Assembly: GCA_020726505.1 (NCBI GenBank)
Contig: JAHLEZ010000012.1
Location: 1,488,001-1,552,000, forward strand
DNA length: 64,000 nucleotides
Reading direction: 5' to 3'
DNA from: Leptodontidium sp. MPI-SDFR-AT-0119
Lineage: Eukaryota; Ascomycota; Leotiomycetes; Helotiales; Leptodontidiaceae
Below the pieces are notes generated by a model that was not told the DNA's origin, did no database searches, and was given only the letters and a program-made list of their open reading frames with translations. Shown piece after piece: positions 23,611 through 33,494 of this stretch (the first letter of the stretch is position 1; each line of letters starts with the position of its first letter). Position numbers and translations under genes: made by a program.

Positions 23611-23859
23611 ATGGAAAGTCTTAAGTCCGAGATAAAACAGGACGATTCCGTAAACATGCCTAACAGCACAGCTATCAACGCCGACGTCTGCAACAAACAA
23701 ACATCGACCACAACCAGTAGCGCTACGGCAGGACAGCCCAAGGAGAATATCGCAGAGAATGGGAAGGAAAATGGAAGTGTCAAACTTGATACAACTGGCT
23801 GGACAGAAGACGACTACCAGAGAATGAAGTGGACTGGAAAGCCACCAAAGAAGGAATGA
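23611..23859 (+). CDS. small hydrophilic protein, 82 aa
   Basis: A single exon of 82 codons placed 130 nt after a good TATAAAA box with a C-rich leader, which is the main support for expression. The protein is polar and low-complexity (Ser/Thr/Asn/Lys), without a signal peptide. It ends in TTGWTEDDYQRMKWTGKPPKKE, where a Trp-rich turn breaks the disordered background and may be a short binding motif. I do not recognise a family. A minus-strand frame over the same bases (23547-23783) is taken as a shadow. Confidence 0.55.
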   Translation: MESLKSEIKQDDSVNMPNSTAINADVCNKQTSTTTSSATAGQPKENIAENGKENGSVKLDTTGWTEDDYQRMKWTGKPPKKE

Positions 23860-24113
23860 GGGGAGTCGGTTGAATTTGGGGAAGGGCTATGCTGTGGCAG
23901 GGCTTTGGGAGGCTAGCTTGGCTAAGGGTGGAATGTCGATAATGAAAATGAACATACTTGGCGTGAAATCCATCTCAGAGCGTTTTTCAAACTGTGCCTT
24001 TTAATAGGGGCTATGAAGGCGTTTCGCCTGAGTTTCTGAGGGGGCAGAGAAGTACCTTTAAGTATTTTACAGCTGCTGGGCTGACGACCGTCAGTTTACA
24101 TGAAAATCGAATC

Positions 24114-25948
24114 TCAGTTGAGTTTCAGGATAATGACGCCAACTTCAAGTGCCTTCAAACCGGTCTTGGACAGCATCTTGCCACTCACAGTCCACCCAGC
24201 ATTGCCATACAGAACCTCATCTATAGAAGTCGCACTGGCTGGTAGCATGATCGTAACCGTCGAAGTATAATCCACGTACTCCCCAGAAGCAAAGCCGACC
24301 ATCATCTTGCCATCAACAATCCATGCACTTGCATCAACCAACGGTTCGCCGACAACTGGAAGTCCCTTAATCGCATTCGCCCCAAACAAGAATCCCATAC
24401 CAGCCTGGCTCTGGAAAACTTTCCCAAGCTCACCACTGCCAACATTGACCTCTGATGTACTTGGATAAATCCAGTATGTAAGCCCTTTTGCGTTGTGGTT
24501 GATCGCCAACATCATCATATTCTCCACCTCTGCCACACTTGGGATGCTCTTCCAATAATCCTGCTCGCCGAAGGCTTGGATGACTGCCCATGTCGGTTTA
24601 CTTCCTTCCCCATGAATATTACCCTGATAGCTTTGAATATCATCAAGTCGGGTCGAAACATCAATCAGCTCGCCGACGCAATTATCACACCCGCAGTCCC
24701 CGTACGTGAGATTGCATGGCGTATTCCATGGGATTGACCACGTGGCATTAATAGCGACAGGATAAGCATCCTCGAAGATTATATCAGCGCCGGAACTGTA
24801 CTCGGTATAGTAGAAGTTTTGGCAATTCAGGACCAAGGATACGGGGTGATACGGGTCGAGTTCTCGCAGCTGGTCGTAAGCGAGTTTGGTGGAGTTCAGT
24901 GCATATGACCAGCCGTCAGGTTCATCGGCTAGAAACAAGTCAGATCAACATCTGGACATGATATGAAGAAACGTACCGGTGTACCACATGAGAAGAGTGG
25001 TTCGATTTTTCCATAGTTCCACTTGCTCATTGATGCGAGTTGAATTCTGGAAAGCAAATCGCATATCGTAAACATTAAAGAGGTTTAATTCGTCCATTCG
25101 GTCCCAGTATTGCTTGAGTTCAGCAATAGGGTACGACTGATCTGGAAGTCCTCCATCGGGGACAATATTGATTGTGTTGAAACCTTGCGCGGCGTAGGTG
25201 TCAAGGTTGGCGAAGCTGATATTGGAAGGCGTCACATAACCACCATCCGCATACCCACCATTAGGGAAATTCCCGTACCACCCTTCCCAGTTGTTCGCGG
25301 CGTTCTGGACGTAGAGCCCTCCAAACAAGTTGTCTATTTTCACAGCACTTCCATGTGAACGTGATGGTAACACATAAATTTCTGTAGATGCCGAGTACGT
25401 CTGTAATCCATCAGGTGAGTGGCCGTAAATCGAGATTGGCCACGGCTTCAAGCGAGCCTTGAGCGAGGAGAACGAAACTGGAACGACGTTGCCGGTTGAG
25501 TTCACAGGAACTGAGCTGGAAACTAATAGAGCACCCGACTCTTCGTTGAATATCTCGAAATCGAGTGTTGTGAATGGCCCAGATGGAGTGCCGGGCGGGT
25601 TGTAGGCGATATTTTTGTAGGCTTGTCCGAAGGTATGAGATAAGGAAGTGTCCACAATGAAGGACCCGGCTTCGTCACTGTCCAAGAAAATTGAGAATCT
25701 GGGTTGGATTTTAAGGTACAGTAGTGACACATTCTTCGAAGGAGGGAACTCAAACTGTCCTCCTGGATCCAGAGCGTTGTCACTGTAACATCATCAACAA
25801 AGGTCATGTGATTAATCCGAAGCTCATCTCACCTGCTCATGTATGGCTTCCCACACCATGTTGGGACGTCTGATGGAGCGTTAAAAGCCGATACTGCAAG
25901 CACTGAGAGGATAGCCAGTAGAAGTCGTGTCAATGACTTCGAACCCAT
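24114..25948 (-). CDS. secreted glycoside-hydrolase-like protein
   Basis: The exons are 25948-25833, 25782-24977 and 24928-24114, with introns of 50 and 48 nt; 1737 nt encode 578 aa. A signal peptide of about 21 residues ends in AVSA. A beta-sandwich-like N-terminal third is followed by a TIM-barrel-like core: GLYVQNAANNWEGWYG, AQGFNTINIVPDGG, NLFNVYDMRFAF, LLMWYTADEPDG (an acidic pair typical of a catalytic loop) and IIFEDAYP. A C-terminal beta domain carries VDASAWIVDGKMMVGFA. Many Asn-X-Ser/Thr sites fit secretion. It resembles retaining clan-A style hydrolases, but I cannot assign a GH family or substrate. The gene is intact, unlike its neighbours to the right. Confidence 0.8.
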
Positions 25949-26349
25949 CCTGGCTTCCAGATCACTTGGCGTGATGTGAGAGATGGACTTCTCCTAACGC
26001 CACAGAAGAAACAACTTGAAAGGACAGGTACCAATGAAACATCTTTATACCCCCATCCTTGGATGCAGGCTTCCCCTCATCTACCGTTCCTGCAGGTTGG
26101 CGTCCAGATCTGCAGTCACGTGTATAGTTTAAATGCAACGTTCCACGATAAGACCTGGAAGCCGTTGCATTATCCTTCCTTGGTGCCTTCATCCACATAC
26201 CCGCCTTCTCCTACTGGAGTATATCTGCAGCCCCAACTTCTTATACCGTATATTCGACCGTCTGGGATAATTACACTCTCGCAGACGCGTCCGGCTGGAA
26301 GGGGAGACAGTGGCGGTCATTTTGGACTTGCCAACGCAGCAGACAATGT
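25949..26349. other. intergenic, no gene recognised
   Basis: Promoter side of the minus-strand hydrolase-like gene and 3' flank of the HET relic. No supported gene. Confidence 0.35.
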
Positions 26350-26869
26350 TAATTGGCCGAATTAGCTTTATGAACACTCATCGTCAAGTCCTTCGCTCGA
26401 TCTCCCATGCCGACAGTTGATATAGAGGTCTCAAAGGTGCTGGCGGGAGGCGTGAACACCAGGTCGTGCAAATAAGGTTCATGGTCCGAGGCCGTGCCGA
26501 GGTCTGAGCCATCCCACTTCTGGGATTTCTGCGCGACGTCAAGGATCCAGAATACACTCGAACATTCTGTGGTAAGGTGCTTCAATACGCGCGATTGAAT
26601 CCTGCCAAAATGGGGCTAGAACAAGCATGTCCATATTGAGAAGCCATCCTTCCAAGAGTAAAGCTGCTCGTCGGATCTTTCCATAGCGGTCTTAGATCTC
26701 ATAAGCCACGTTAACATTGACCACTTGCACAGTATCTTTACCGACGATTAACTTCGCTGCATCTTGCAGATAGTGAACCGCGCTATTGTCAAGCTGCAAA
26801 AGTTCACTGTCCAGCGAAATCCATGACCAACTAGGCTCAAGATACTCAGATGAGGTAATTCGAGATCAC
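26350..26869 (-). pseudogene. HET-domain protein relic, C-terminal part
   Basis: On the minus strand, downstream of the hAT insertion, one reads LEPSWSWISLDSELLQL, then VVNVNVAYEI, a stop, and DRYGKIRRAALLLEG. These match the PSWSW and DPFG-x-G-L-L-L-G elements that typically follow the HET domain in fungal heterokaryon-incompatibility proteins. The frame then shifts and carries on with FECILD and an acidic, Asp/Trp-containing stretch. Premature stops and frame changes show decay. The 5' part of the same gene lies on the far side of the transposon (30641-30900). HET proteins trigger cell death on contact between unlike strains; this copy cannot. Confidence 0.62.
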
Positions 26870-27027
26870 CTGGCGTACAGAGCGTTTGATAAGCCAATCA
26901 GTCAGCCATCAGCTGGCCAGATTTCTCAACTGATTGACTTATATGCAAATCACTAACTGACTGACTTAACTGACGAACTGATCAGCTGTTGATAAGCTGT
27001 AGGGGTAAAAAACAAAGTTGAAAAAGA

Positions 27028-30000
27028 CTAGATTCCTAGCCAAACTGCATTATAACAACTTATAATAGTAATAGCCCCCCGGTGCTCCCAATTCTTTAAA
27101 CATTCCTTATGCCATAGCATCTCTCCCGACAAATTAGAGACCTCTGGTGTAGTTTGCTTTGAACAAGAGGAAAAAACACGCTCGTACTTAGAACTCATAG
27201 CAGGGACAGCTAAGAAATCAAACGCCATAGTAGCTAACTGTGGCCACTGAGCCTCTCTCTTTTTCCAGTACTCTAAGGGGTTAGTATTCTCTGTAGGCTC
27301 TTCTAAGTACTGTGCCAATTGGTCTCTCCGGCTTAAAGAACGCCTAGGTTTAACCTCTACAGGTGCCAGTCCATTGAGTATAGCCTCCAAGTAGTTAACT
27401 GGCTCCGTAGGCTCTGGAGAGACTGTCTCCCGCCGTATAGTAGGCTCAGACTTGTAGTCGCTCTGCCAGAGAGCCTTCAGCTTTGCCTTCCCCTCCCGTA
27501 CAAATCGAGCCTCTGCGCCAGTCTATTTATTCTCAAAATATGCCTATTTCCAACGAGGGTGAAGCACCAAAGACGTCTGCCACGCCACGGAAACGTCGGT
27601 CTTAATGTAGTACTCTTTTGCCTTTCCCCAGGCCAAGGTAATCGACTGTTGTATGCGGTCGTTGAAGTCGCCATTCCGTGCTCTCTGCTCGAGACTCTCA
27701 AAGTGAGAGAGTAGAACCTCAAAGGCAGGTAAAACCTCCCATAACGCGCCATACGATGGTTTCCCTGCTCCTTCTGTCAACTTGGCGTTTCCTTCAAGAG
27801 ATTTAGTGATAGAAAAGAGGGGTTGAAGCTGTGCAGAGATGAGCTCTAAAGTCTCCCATTCTTTATCGTCAAGGTAGTCTTCTTGGTACGTTTCCACGTC
27901 TAGGTCGTCTTTTGAGACTCTCAGCTTTGCAGCATATTAATCAAGAGCTAGCCGGAGAAGGAGTGCTCGAGTGACTATGGCGTACGACGCGTTCCAACGT
28001 ATTCCTCCGTCCAAAACTAGCTTCAAACTGCGATTAACAGCTCTGCCGTCATTCCATTCCTCCTGTAGATTTCCAAATAACTCAGTACGTTTTCCAGAGG
28101 CCATAACATGCGCCACCAAGTTATGTAGCTTTCCAAGCTCTCCGCGTTGTCTCTAAAGTTGTCGTCGCGCCGGTGCTCCTGCGGCCTTGTATTCCCTCTC
28201 AAAGCTCGCGTTGTCTTGACCAAAAAGATAAGCCTCTGCGATGAGGTTGAGGATATGTCCCATATAACGTAGTCTCTTCTGTTTAGGGTCGAATTTGAGG
28301 GTTTTTGCAAGCTCGACGAGTGTCGTATCGTTATTAGGAGCATTGTCAAGGACAAAGTACCCCAGGTTCGCAGAGGTGATTCCGAATCGAGTTAAAAGAG
28401 GTAAAAGGACCAATGCTTGCTCTATAGAAGTCAGCTTTATATATAAGAGGAGTAGTTATACATACCAATTCCTGTTTTCCCGTGATTTAGGAGCTCTAGG
28501 AGGCCAGCAAGACGTGTTACTATCTGTCCTTTACCGTTAATAAAGTGAAGGACTAAAGCTACTACGCTAATTTTATCTCTCTTACTTCCCCAGCCGTCAA
28601 AACTAAGAGAGATCTTTGATTTAGCAGTAGCTACCTCTGCAATTAGCTCTAGTTTAAAGTATTTGAATATATCGTTAATCTAAATCCCTATAGTTGAAGC
28701 TACAGTAAGTAATGCTTTAATTGCTTCTTCATTAGTTATCTGGAACATTCTTTTGAGGTGTTTTGACGCTGCTTTTCGTGCTTTTATATCATCTAGGATA
28801 ACCTACTTCAAGAAAGCGTTCTTAAATTCCTTCTATTAGAAGGGGATTTAACGGTTTAGATCACTATTCACAATTCTAGACGCCTGTGCAGGTTGTCTTG
28901 TAGCCTCCATTCGCCATATATCACCTCCTTCGTTCAAGTAGTAGACTTGTGGTAAGTGCTTCTCTACGTTCTTGAGACTATTACTATTAAAAACGTGCTC
29001 TTTATGCCGTGAAAATCGTTAGTCGTAATGACCTAGTAACGTCCCACCCCACCCTTTGGCCCGCCTTTTACACCAAAAAACGTGATTTTAAGGCCTTAAT
29101 ATCTTTATAGAAAATTAATAATTTTCAATAACTTCTTTAGATCTATACTTTAAAAGTTTGAATAATTAAGCTTTTAAAGCTTGATAAGATTTGGATTGTA
29201 TTTAATTACGTAATATTAAATTCTAGTTTTTACATACAAAAAACGTCAAAAATCACTTACAAATAACTTTTTAATAAGCGAATAAAATTGTCTAAAACTT
29301 ATAATACATAAAGTCTATATAATGATCTTAAGTTATAAAAAGTTTTAACGAAAATGGATTAGTAGTTATCTTTTTATTAAGTAATTAATTTCTCTCATAC
29401 AATTTTTTTGTATAGGGCTTAATAGTTTACTTAATATTATAATTACTATTAATAGAATCCGCTTGAAACTCAAGAATCGTAAGACTATATATAATACATA
29501 TATCTATTATAAGTTTTATGTTTATATACTAATAATTACAAAAGTTATTATAAAATCTAAAAAAATCGATTTTACACCAAATTTGTATGAGAGAAATTTC
29601 TTAGACTTTAAATACTTAATTTGTAATATTACGTAATTAGAAATAATTTACACTTAGGAATCTGAAATAACTAATAAATAATATTCCAAATTATTAATTT
29701 TAGCTTATTTTATTAACAAATTGTGAAAATATTACTTACTGAATATGGAGAGTTTTGGTGTAAAAGGCGGGCCAAAGGGGGGGGTGGGCCAAAGGGTGGG
29801 GTGGGACGTTATCGTCAGTTTGGGTTCACATTTCTTAATCAACGTTTCCACAACTTACAGCCTTTACACGCCTAATATTAATGTTTCTTTGGGTGAGCTA
29901 GATCAATAAGAGTGTATCCTAACTCCTATACCTAAGACCTCTTTGCTTTCTTGCTTACGGGGGCAAGAGACTTTCCTCGGGGCATTTTCCGAATATCAAC

Positions 30001-30315
30001 TTCTCTATTATCAAATAATAGCTGACCGTTAACGTAGGGAGAATAGTCTGACGGTAAAGTATCACTTTTAGGCGTATAAGGGTTATATAACTCGTTATAT
30101 ATTCGTGGAGGCCGCTGGCAAAGGTCACGGAGAGATATGAGAGCTACTGGAGCCGGTGATGCCGACGCACTAGAAACCGACATTATACGACCAAATATAT
30201 TAGGAACAGAGTCCGCAGAAGATGCTTCAAGTGCTCTAGGAGTAGCTCTATCAATTACAACAGGTGAGGTATGGCGAGACATGATTTTGGTGGCAATTCT
30301 GACTGTAATTACCAC
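27028..30315 (-). pseudogene. hAT transposase, decayed
   Basis: Pieces of one transposase run on the minus strand. The N-terminal segment is at 30315-29930, with a Pro/Arg-rich start like the second copy's RHTTP leader. An RHKEHVFNSNSLKN zinc-finger-like part is near 29000-28870. The RNase-H-like core lies at 28413-27544 (FVLDNAPNNDTTLVELA, then ALWEVLPAFEVLLSHFE). The C-terminal dimerisation domain at 27390-27028 has AFDFLAVPAMSSKYERVFSS. Stops, frame changes and the nested insertion between N-terminus and core mean it cannot be expressed as one protein. The large open frames that remain make it younger than the second hAT in this window. Confidence 0.85.
29039..29809. mobile_element. nested non-autonomous Tc1/mariner-type element, 771 bp
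   Basis: The ends are long, imperfect G/C-rich inverted repeats that begin ACGTCCCACCCCACCC and continue through a GGCCCGCCTTTTACACCAAA block, mirrored at the right end. TA flanks both sides (29037-29038 and 29810-29811), the insertion site of Tc1/mariner/pogo elements. The core is extremely AT-rich with no coding capacity. The right end carries an extra GTGGGCCAAAGG repeat. It lies wholly inside the hAT, so it arrived later. Confidence 0.85.
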
Positions 30316-30640
30316 TTAGTAATGTGCCTACGATGTTAAAGGCAAGCTTTTTAATATCCTGCCGCTTTTCACCGCTTAATTTTGGCCTATCGGAAGGGGT
30401 TATTCCGCCCCGGGGCTCTCCAAATCTTTAATTAAGACATAGAATCAGCATTATACCCCCTACTAAAACTGACCCTATAACGACTAATAAAATACCCCTC
30501 AGCTTATCAGCCAAAGATCAGCTGAGAATATATCAACTGATTGACTTAGGGCTAGGGCTGAGCTGATTGACTTATAAGAATCTCTCAGCTGATTAGCTAG
30601 CTGATCAGTCGGCTGGCTTATCAAACGCTCTGCTGGCGTA

Positions 30641-30900
30641 CCAGCATAAGCCCCTGGTCAAATCCTCACGCTAAAGGCTGTAGATATAGTGAGTCTTATG
30701 GTGTCTTCTAAACTTTTTGGCTAGTTTAGCAATGCCTGGCAAGCGGTCCTGGAATTTTGACATACCCCGTCTACAATAATTATTCACAACCGTGTACCAC
30801 AAATTGAATGGCTCCTCAATGTCTCCTCCCCCATCTCCGTGGGACAATCGATTGTTGTTCGAGTAATTATGTAAACAATGACCATCAGTGCTAGGCTGAA
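30641..30900 (-). pseudogene. HET-domain protein relic, part upstream of the hAT insertion
   Basis: Minus-strand reading gives PFNLWYTVVNNYCRRGMSK, then DRLPGIAKLAKKF and, after decay, YIYSL-stop-REDLTRGLM. This matches the W-x-x-V-x-x-YxxR-x-L-T, DRLPA-x-x-GLA and Y-x-x-GLW-R-x-D-L sections that end the HET domain. The stop falls where the family has Trp (TGG to TAG). The hAT begins directly downstream. The N-terminal HET motifs are missing, since the relic runs into the 5' flank of the GH31 pseudogene. The match is by eye but covers three ordered blocks. Confidence 0.65.
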
Positions 30901-32181
30901 ATGGACAAGTCTCATCTCTCCGTCTATTCCTCTCTTCTTTTCTGGTGCTCAACTTTCTTCTTTGTCTACACTGGATACCAGATCATCTTGTTACGAAACA
31001 AAATGGCAGGTAGAGCAGTTGCAGCTTTGGTCGTCTTGTGTATTGCCTGCATGACTGTGCTTGCTCAGACGCCAACCAGTACCAGCTTTCGTTCAATCTT
31101 CACGGTACCATCTAATGCGGATAATTCGGTACCACTCCTACCAAACATGTACAACTCGGAAGCTGTCAATTCTCAACATGCATGTCCCGGCTACATGGCG
31201 TCGGATATTGTGAGGACTGGTTATGGGTTTACTGCAAAACTTGCCCTCGCCGAGTCCTGCTTGCAACCTATATAGTACAGATGTTAACGCACTAACCTGA
31301 CAGTGGAGTTTTAATCAGGTGATCGACTCCATGTCGAGATTACACCTTTTGTCGTTGATTCTTCGAACAGCTCTTGGTATGTTTTACCAGAGGCACTTGT
31401 TCCGAAACCTGGAGTCGATGCTGATGCTAGCGTAACGGCCATGGACAATGACCTCAGCTTCTCTTGGAGCAATAAGCCCATATTTGGCTTCAAAGTCATT
31501 CGCTAATTTACTGGGGATATAGTTTTCGATACCACAGGAACCCAATTGGTGTTTGAAAACCAATTCGTTGAGTTTGTAACTCCACTACCTGAAAATTATA
31601 ATCTCTACGGTTTAGGAGAGGTTATTCATGGCTTCCGAATGGAAAAAAAAAACTTTACACGAACACTCTGGGCTGCTGACGTTGGAGGTAAATACATACC
31701 CGGTCACCTGCTACTCCGACGATATACTGATATTTGGCAAGATCCAATTGATACCAATCCCTACGGATCCCATTCATTTTATCTTGATACCAGATATTAT
31801 GAGGTGACCGAGACATTAGGAAATCTCACCTACGCTGCAAATGCTACCAACTCTACGGCCGACTATATCTCGTACTCCCATGGAGTGTTCTTGTGCAATG
31901 CTTATGCCCAAGAAGTTCTAATGAGACCTGCAAATCTGACCTGGAGAACTTTGGGTGGTAGTATTGATCTCGACTTCTGTGCTGGACCAACACAGGACAA
32001 GGTCACCAAATCTTACCAGTAGAGTGCGATTGGACTACTAGTTATGTAATAGTATTTTTCTTTCGGTTATTATCAATGTTGGTGGGGTTATGCCAATTGG
32101 TCCTAATTGCAGGACGTGGTAGATAACTTTGCGAGATTTGGTATTCCTTTGGAGACTATCTGGTGGGTCTTGATCTCATAC

Positions 32182-32466
32182 TGTGGGAGGGATAAAGCCC
32201 AATAAACCACACAACAAGAGAGGTAGCATGTAGTGAGGTACGGGAGAGACTCTAGGTGTAGGAAATCGCGGATTAATCAAATCTAGAGATAATACATATC
32301 TGAAGAGCATGAAAAGTCGAGTGAGGGGAGGAGAAAAAAGTGTATTAGATAATATCTATGAAAAGTTCTTGGTTGTTGAGTTGTTTTCAAGTGTTGAGCT
32401 CTTTTATGTGGAAAGAGCTTATCCGGTCAGGTGACAAAGAAGCTACTGAGAGCCTTCCCCACCACA
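32182..32466. mobile_element. solo LTR, about 285 bp, inside a GH31 intron
   Basis: The element starts TGTGGGAGGG and ends CCCCACCACA (TG...CA with short inverted ends) and is flanked by ATAC on both sides (32178-32181, 32467-32470). Outside it, the GH31 coding sequence stops at ETIW and resumes at TDIDYM. Removing the LTR leaves a normal-sized intron of about 50 nt with GT and AG borders. No internal retrotransposon sequence remains, so it is a solo LTR. The 4-bp duplication is one short of the usual 5, perhaps through decay. Confidence 0.7.
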
Positions 32467-33494
32467 ATACTAAATCTGAAATTTTAGCTAATTTTTTAGG
32501 ACCGACATTGACTACATGAATTAATATCGTGACTTCGAAAACGACCAGAATATATTCCCATACGGCGAAAAGTATGCAATTTCTTTCTTAGCTCTACGCA
32601 AATGGACAGTATTGCGTCCCAATTGTCGACTCTGTAATTTACGATCCAAATTTTGCAAATGCAAGTGATGCTTATGGCCCGTACACCCGCGGTAAAGAGG
32701 TCAACGTATTTATGCTTAATCCGGACCGCAGTGATTACATCTCATAGGAATCATACGTATGGGCTTTAGTTGTAGATGCTACTAAAACTGCGATGAACAT
32801 TCGTTATCTTCTTCTCCCATACATTTATAACTTATTCGAGCAAGCTCACTCGAGTGGCTTAACTATTATGCGCGCTCTCGCCTGGGAGTTTCGGAACAAT
32901 CCCTCGCTTGCTAGTGCAGACCGTCAGTTCCTACTGGGCAGTTTACTTATGATCGTGCCCGTTCTTGTACAAGGTGCAACTTCTGTGGATGGCGTATTTC
33001 CCGGCTTTGGAAAAGGCGAGGTGTGGTATGATTGGTACAATCAAAGTGCAATCGTTTCCTCATCAGGACAAAAAATTACTATCGATGCTTTTCCTGGTTA
33101 TATCCTTGTGTATATTCGAGGAGGTAGCATCTTGCCCACATAAGAGCCAGGAATGACGACCAGAGATTTAAGATCGAATCCCTAGGGTCTGTTGGCCGCA
33201 ACCAGTCTTGAAGGTACTGCAAAAGGGAACTTGTACGTTGATGATGGCGAATCAATCAAGCCGAACGCAACACTTTTCGTAGAGGTATGTGCATACCAGG
33301 ATCCCTTTTGTGACAACACTGACTTACGAATAGTTCTCACTTACTCAATCCACTCTCTACGCCTCTGCCCGCGGAACCTATAAGGACTCCAACCCACTTG
33401 CCAACGTTACGATCATGGGGGTCCCGTCCATGGTCAGCAATGTCACACTAAATGGTGCCGCTCTCCCGAGTAGGTGGGCGTACAATGGTACCAC

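Larger units (their letters stand above)
26878..30632 (-). mobile_element. hAT DNA transposon, 3755 bp, 8-bp target duplication
   Basis: The termini are perfect 19-bp inverted repeats, CAGAGCGTTTGATAAGCCA at 26878 and its complement ending at 30632. They are flanked on both sides by CTGGCGTA (26870-26877 and 30633-30640), an 8-bp duplication diagnostic of hAT insertion. Subterminal regions are crowded with AGCTGA/TCAGCT motifs in both orientations, as for hAT transposase binding. The element lies in the minus orientation within a HET relic and is itself interrupted by a 771-bp nested element at 29039-29809. Confidence 0.92.
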
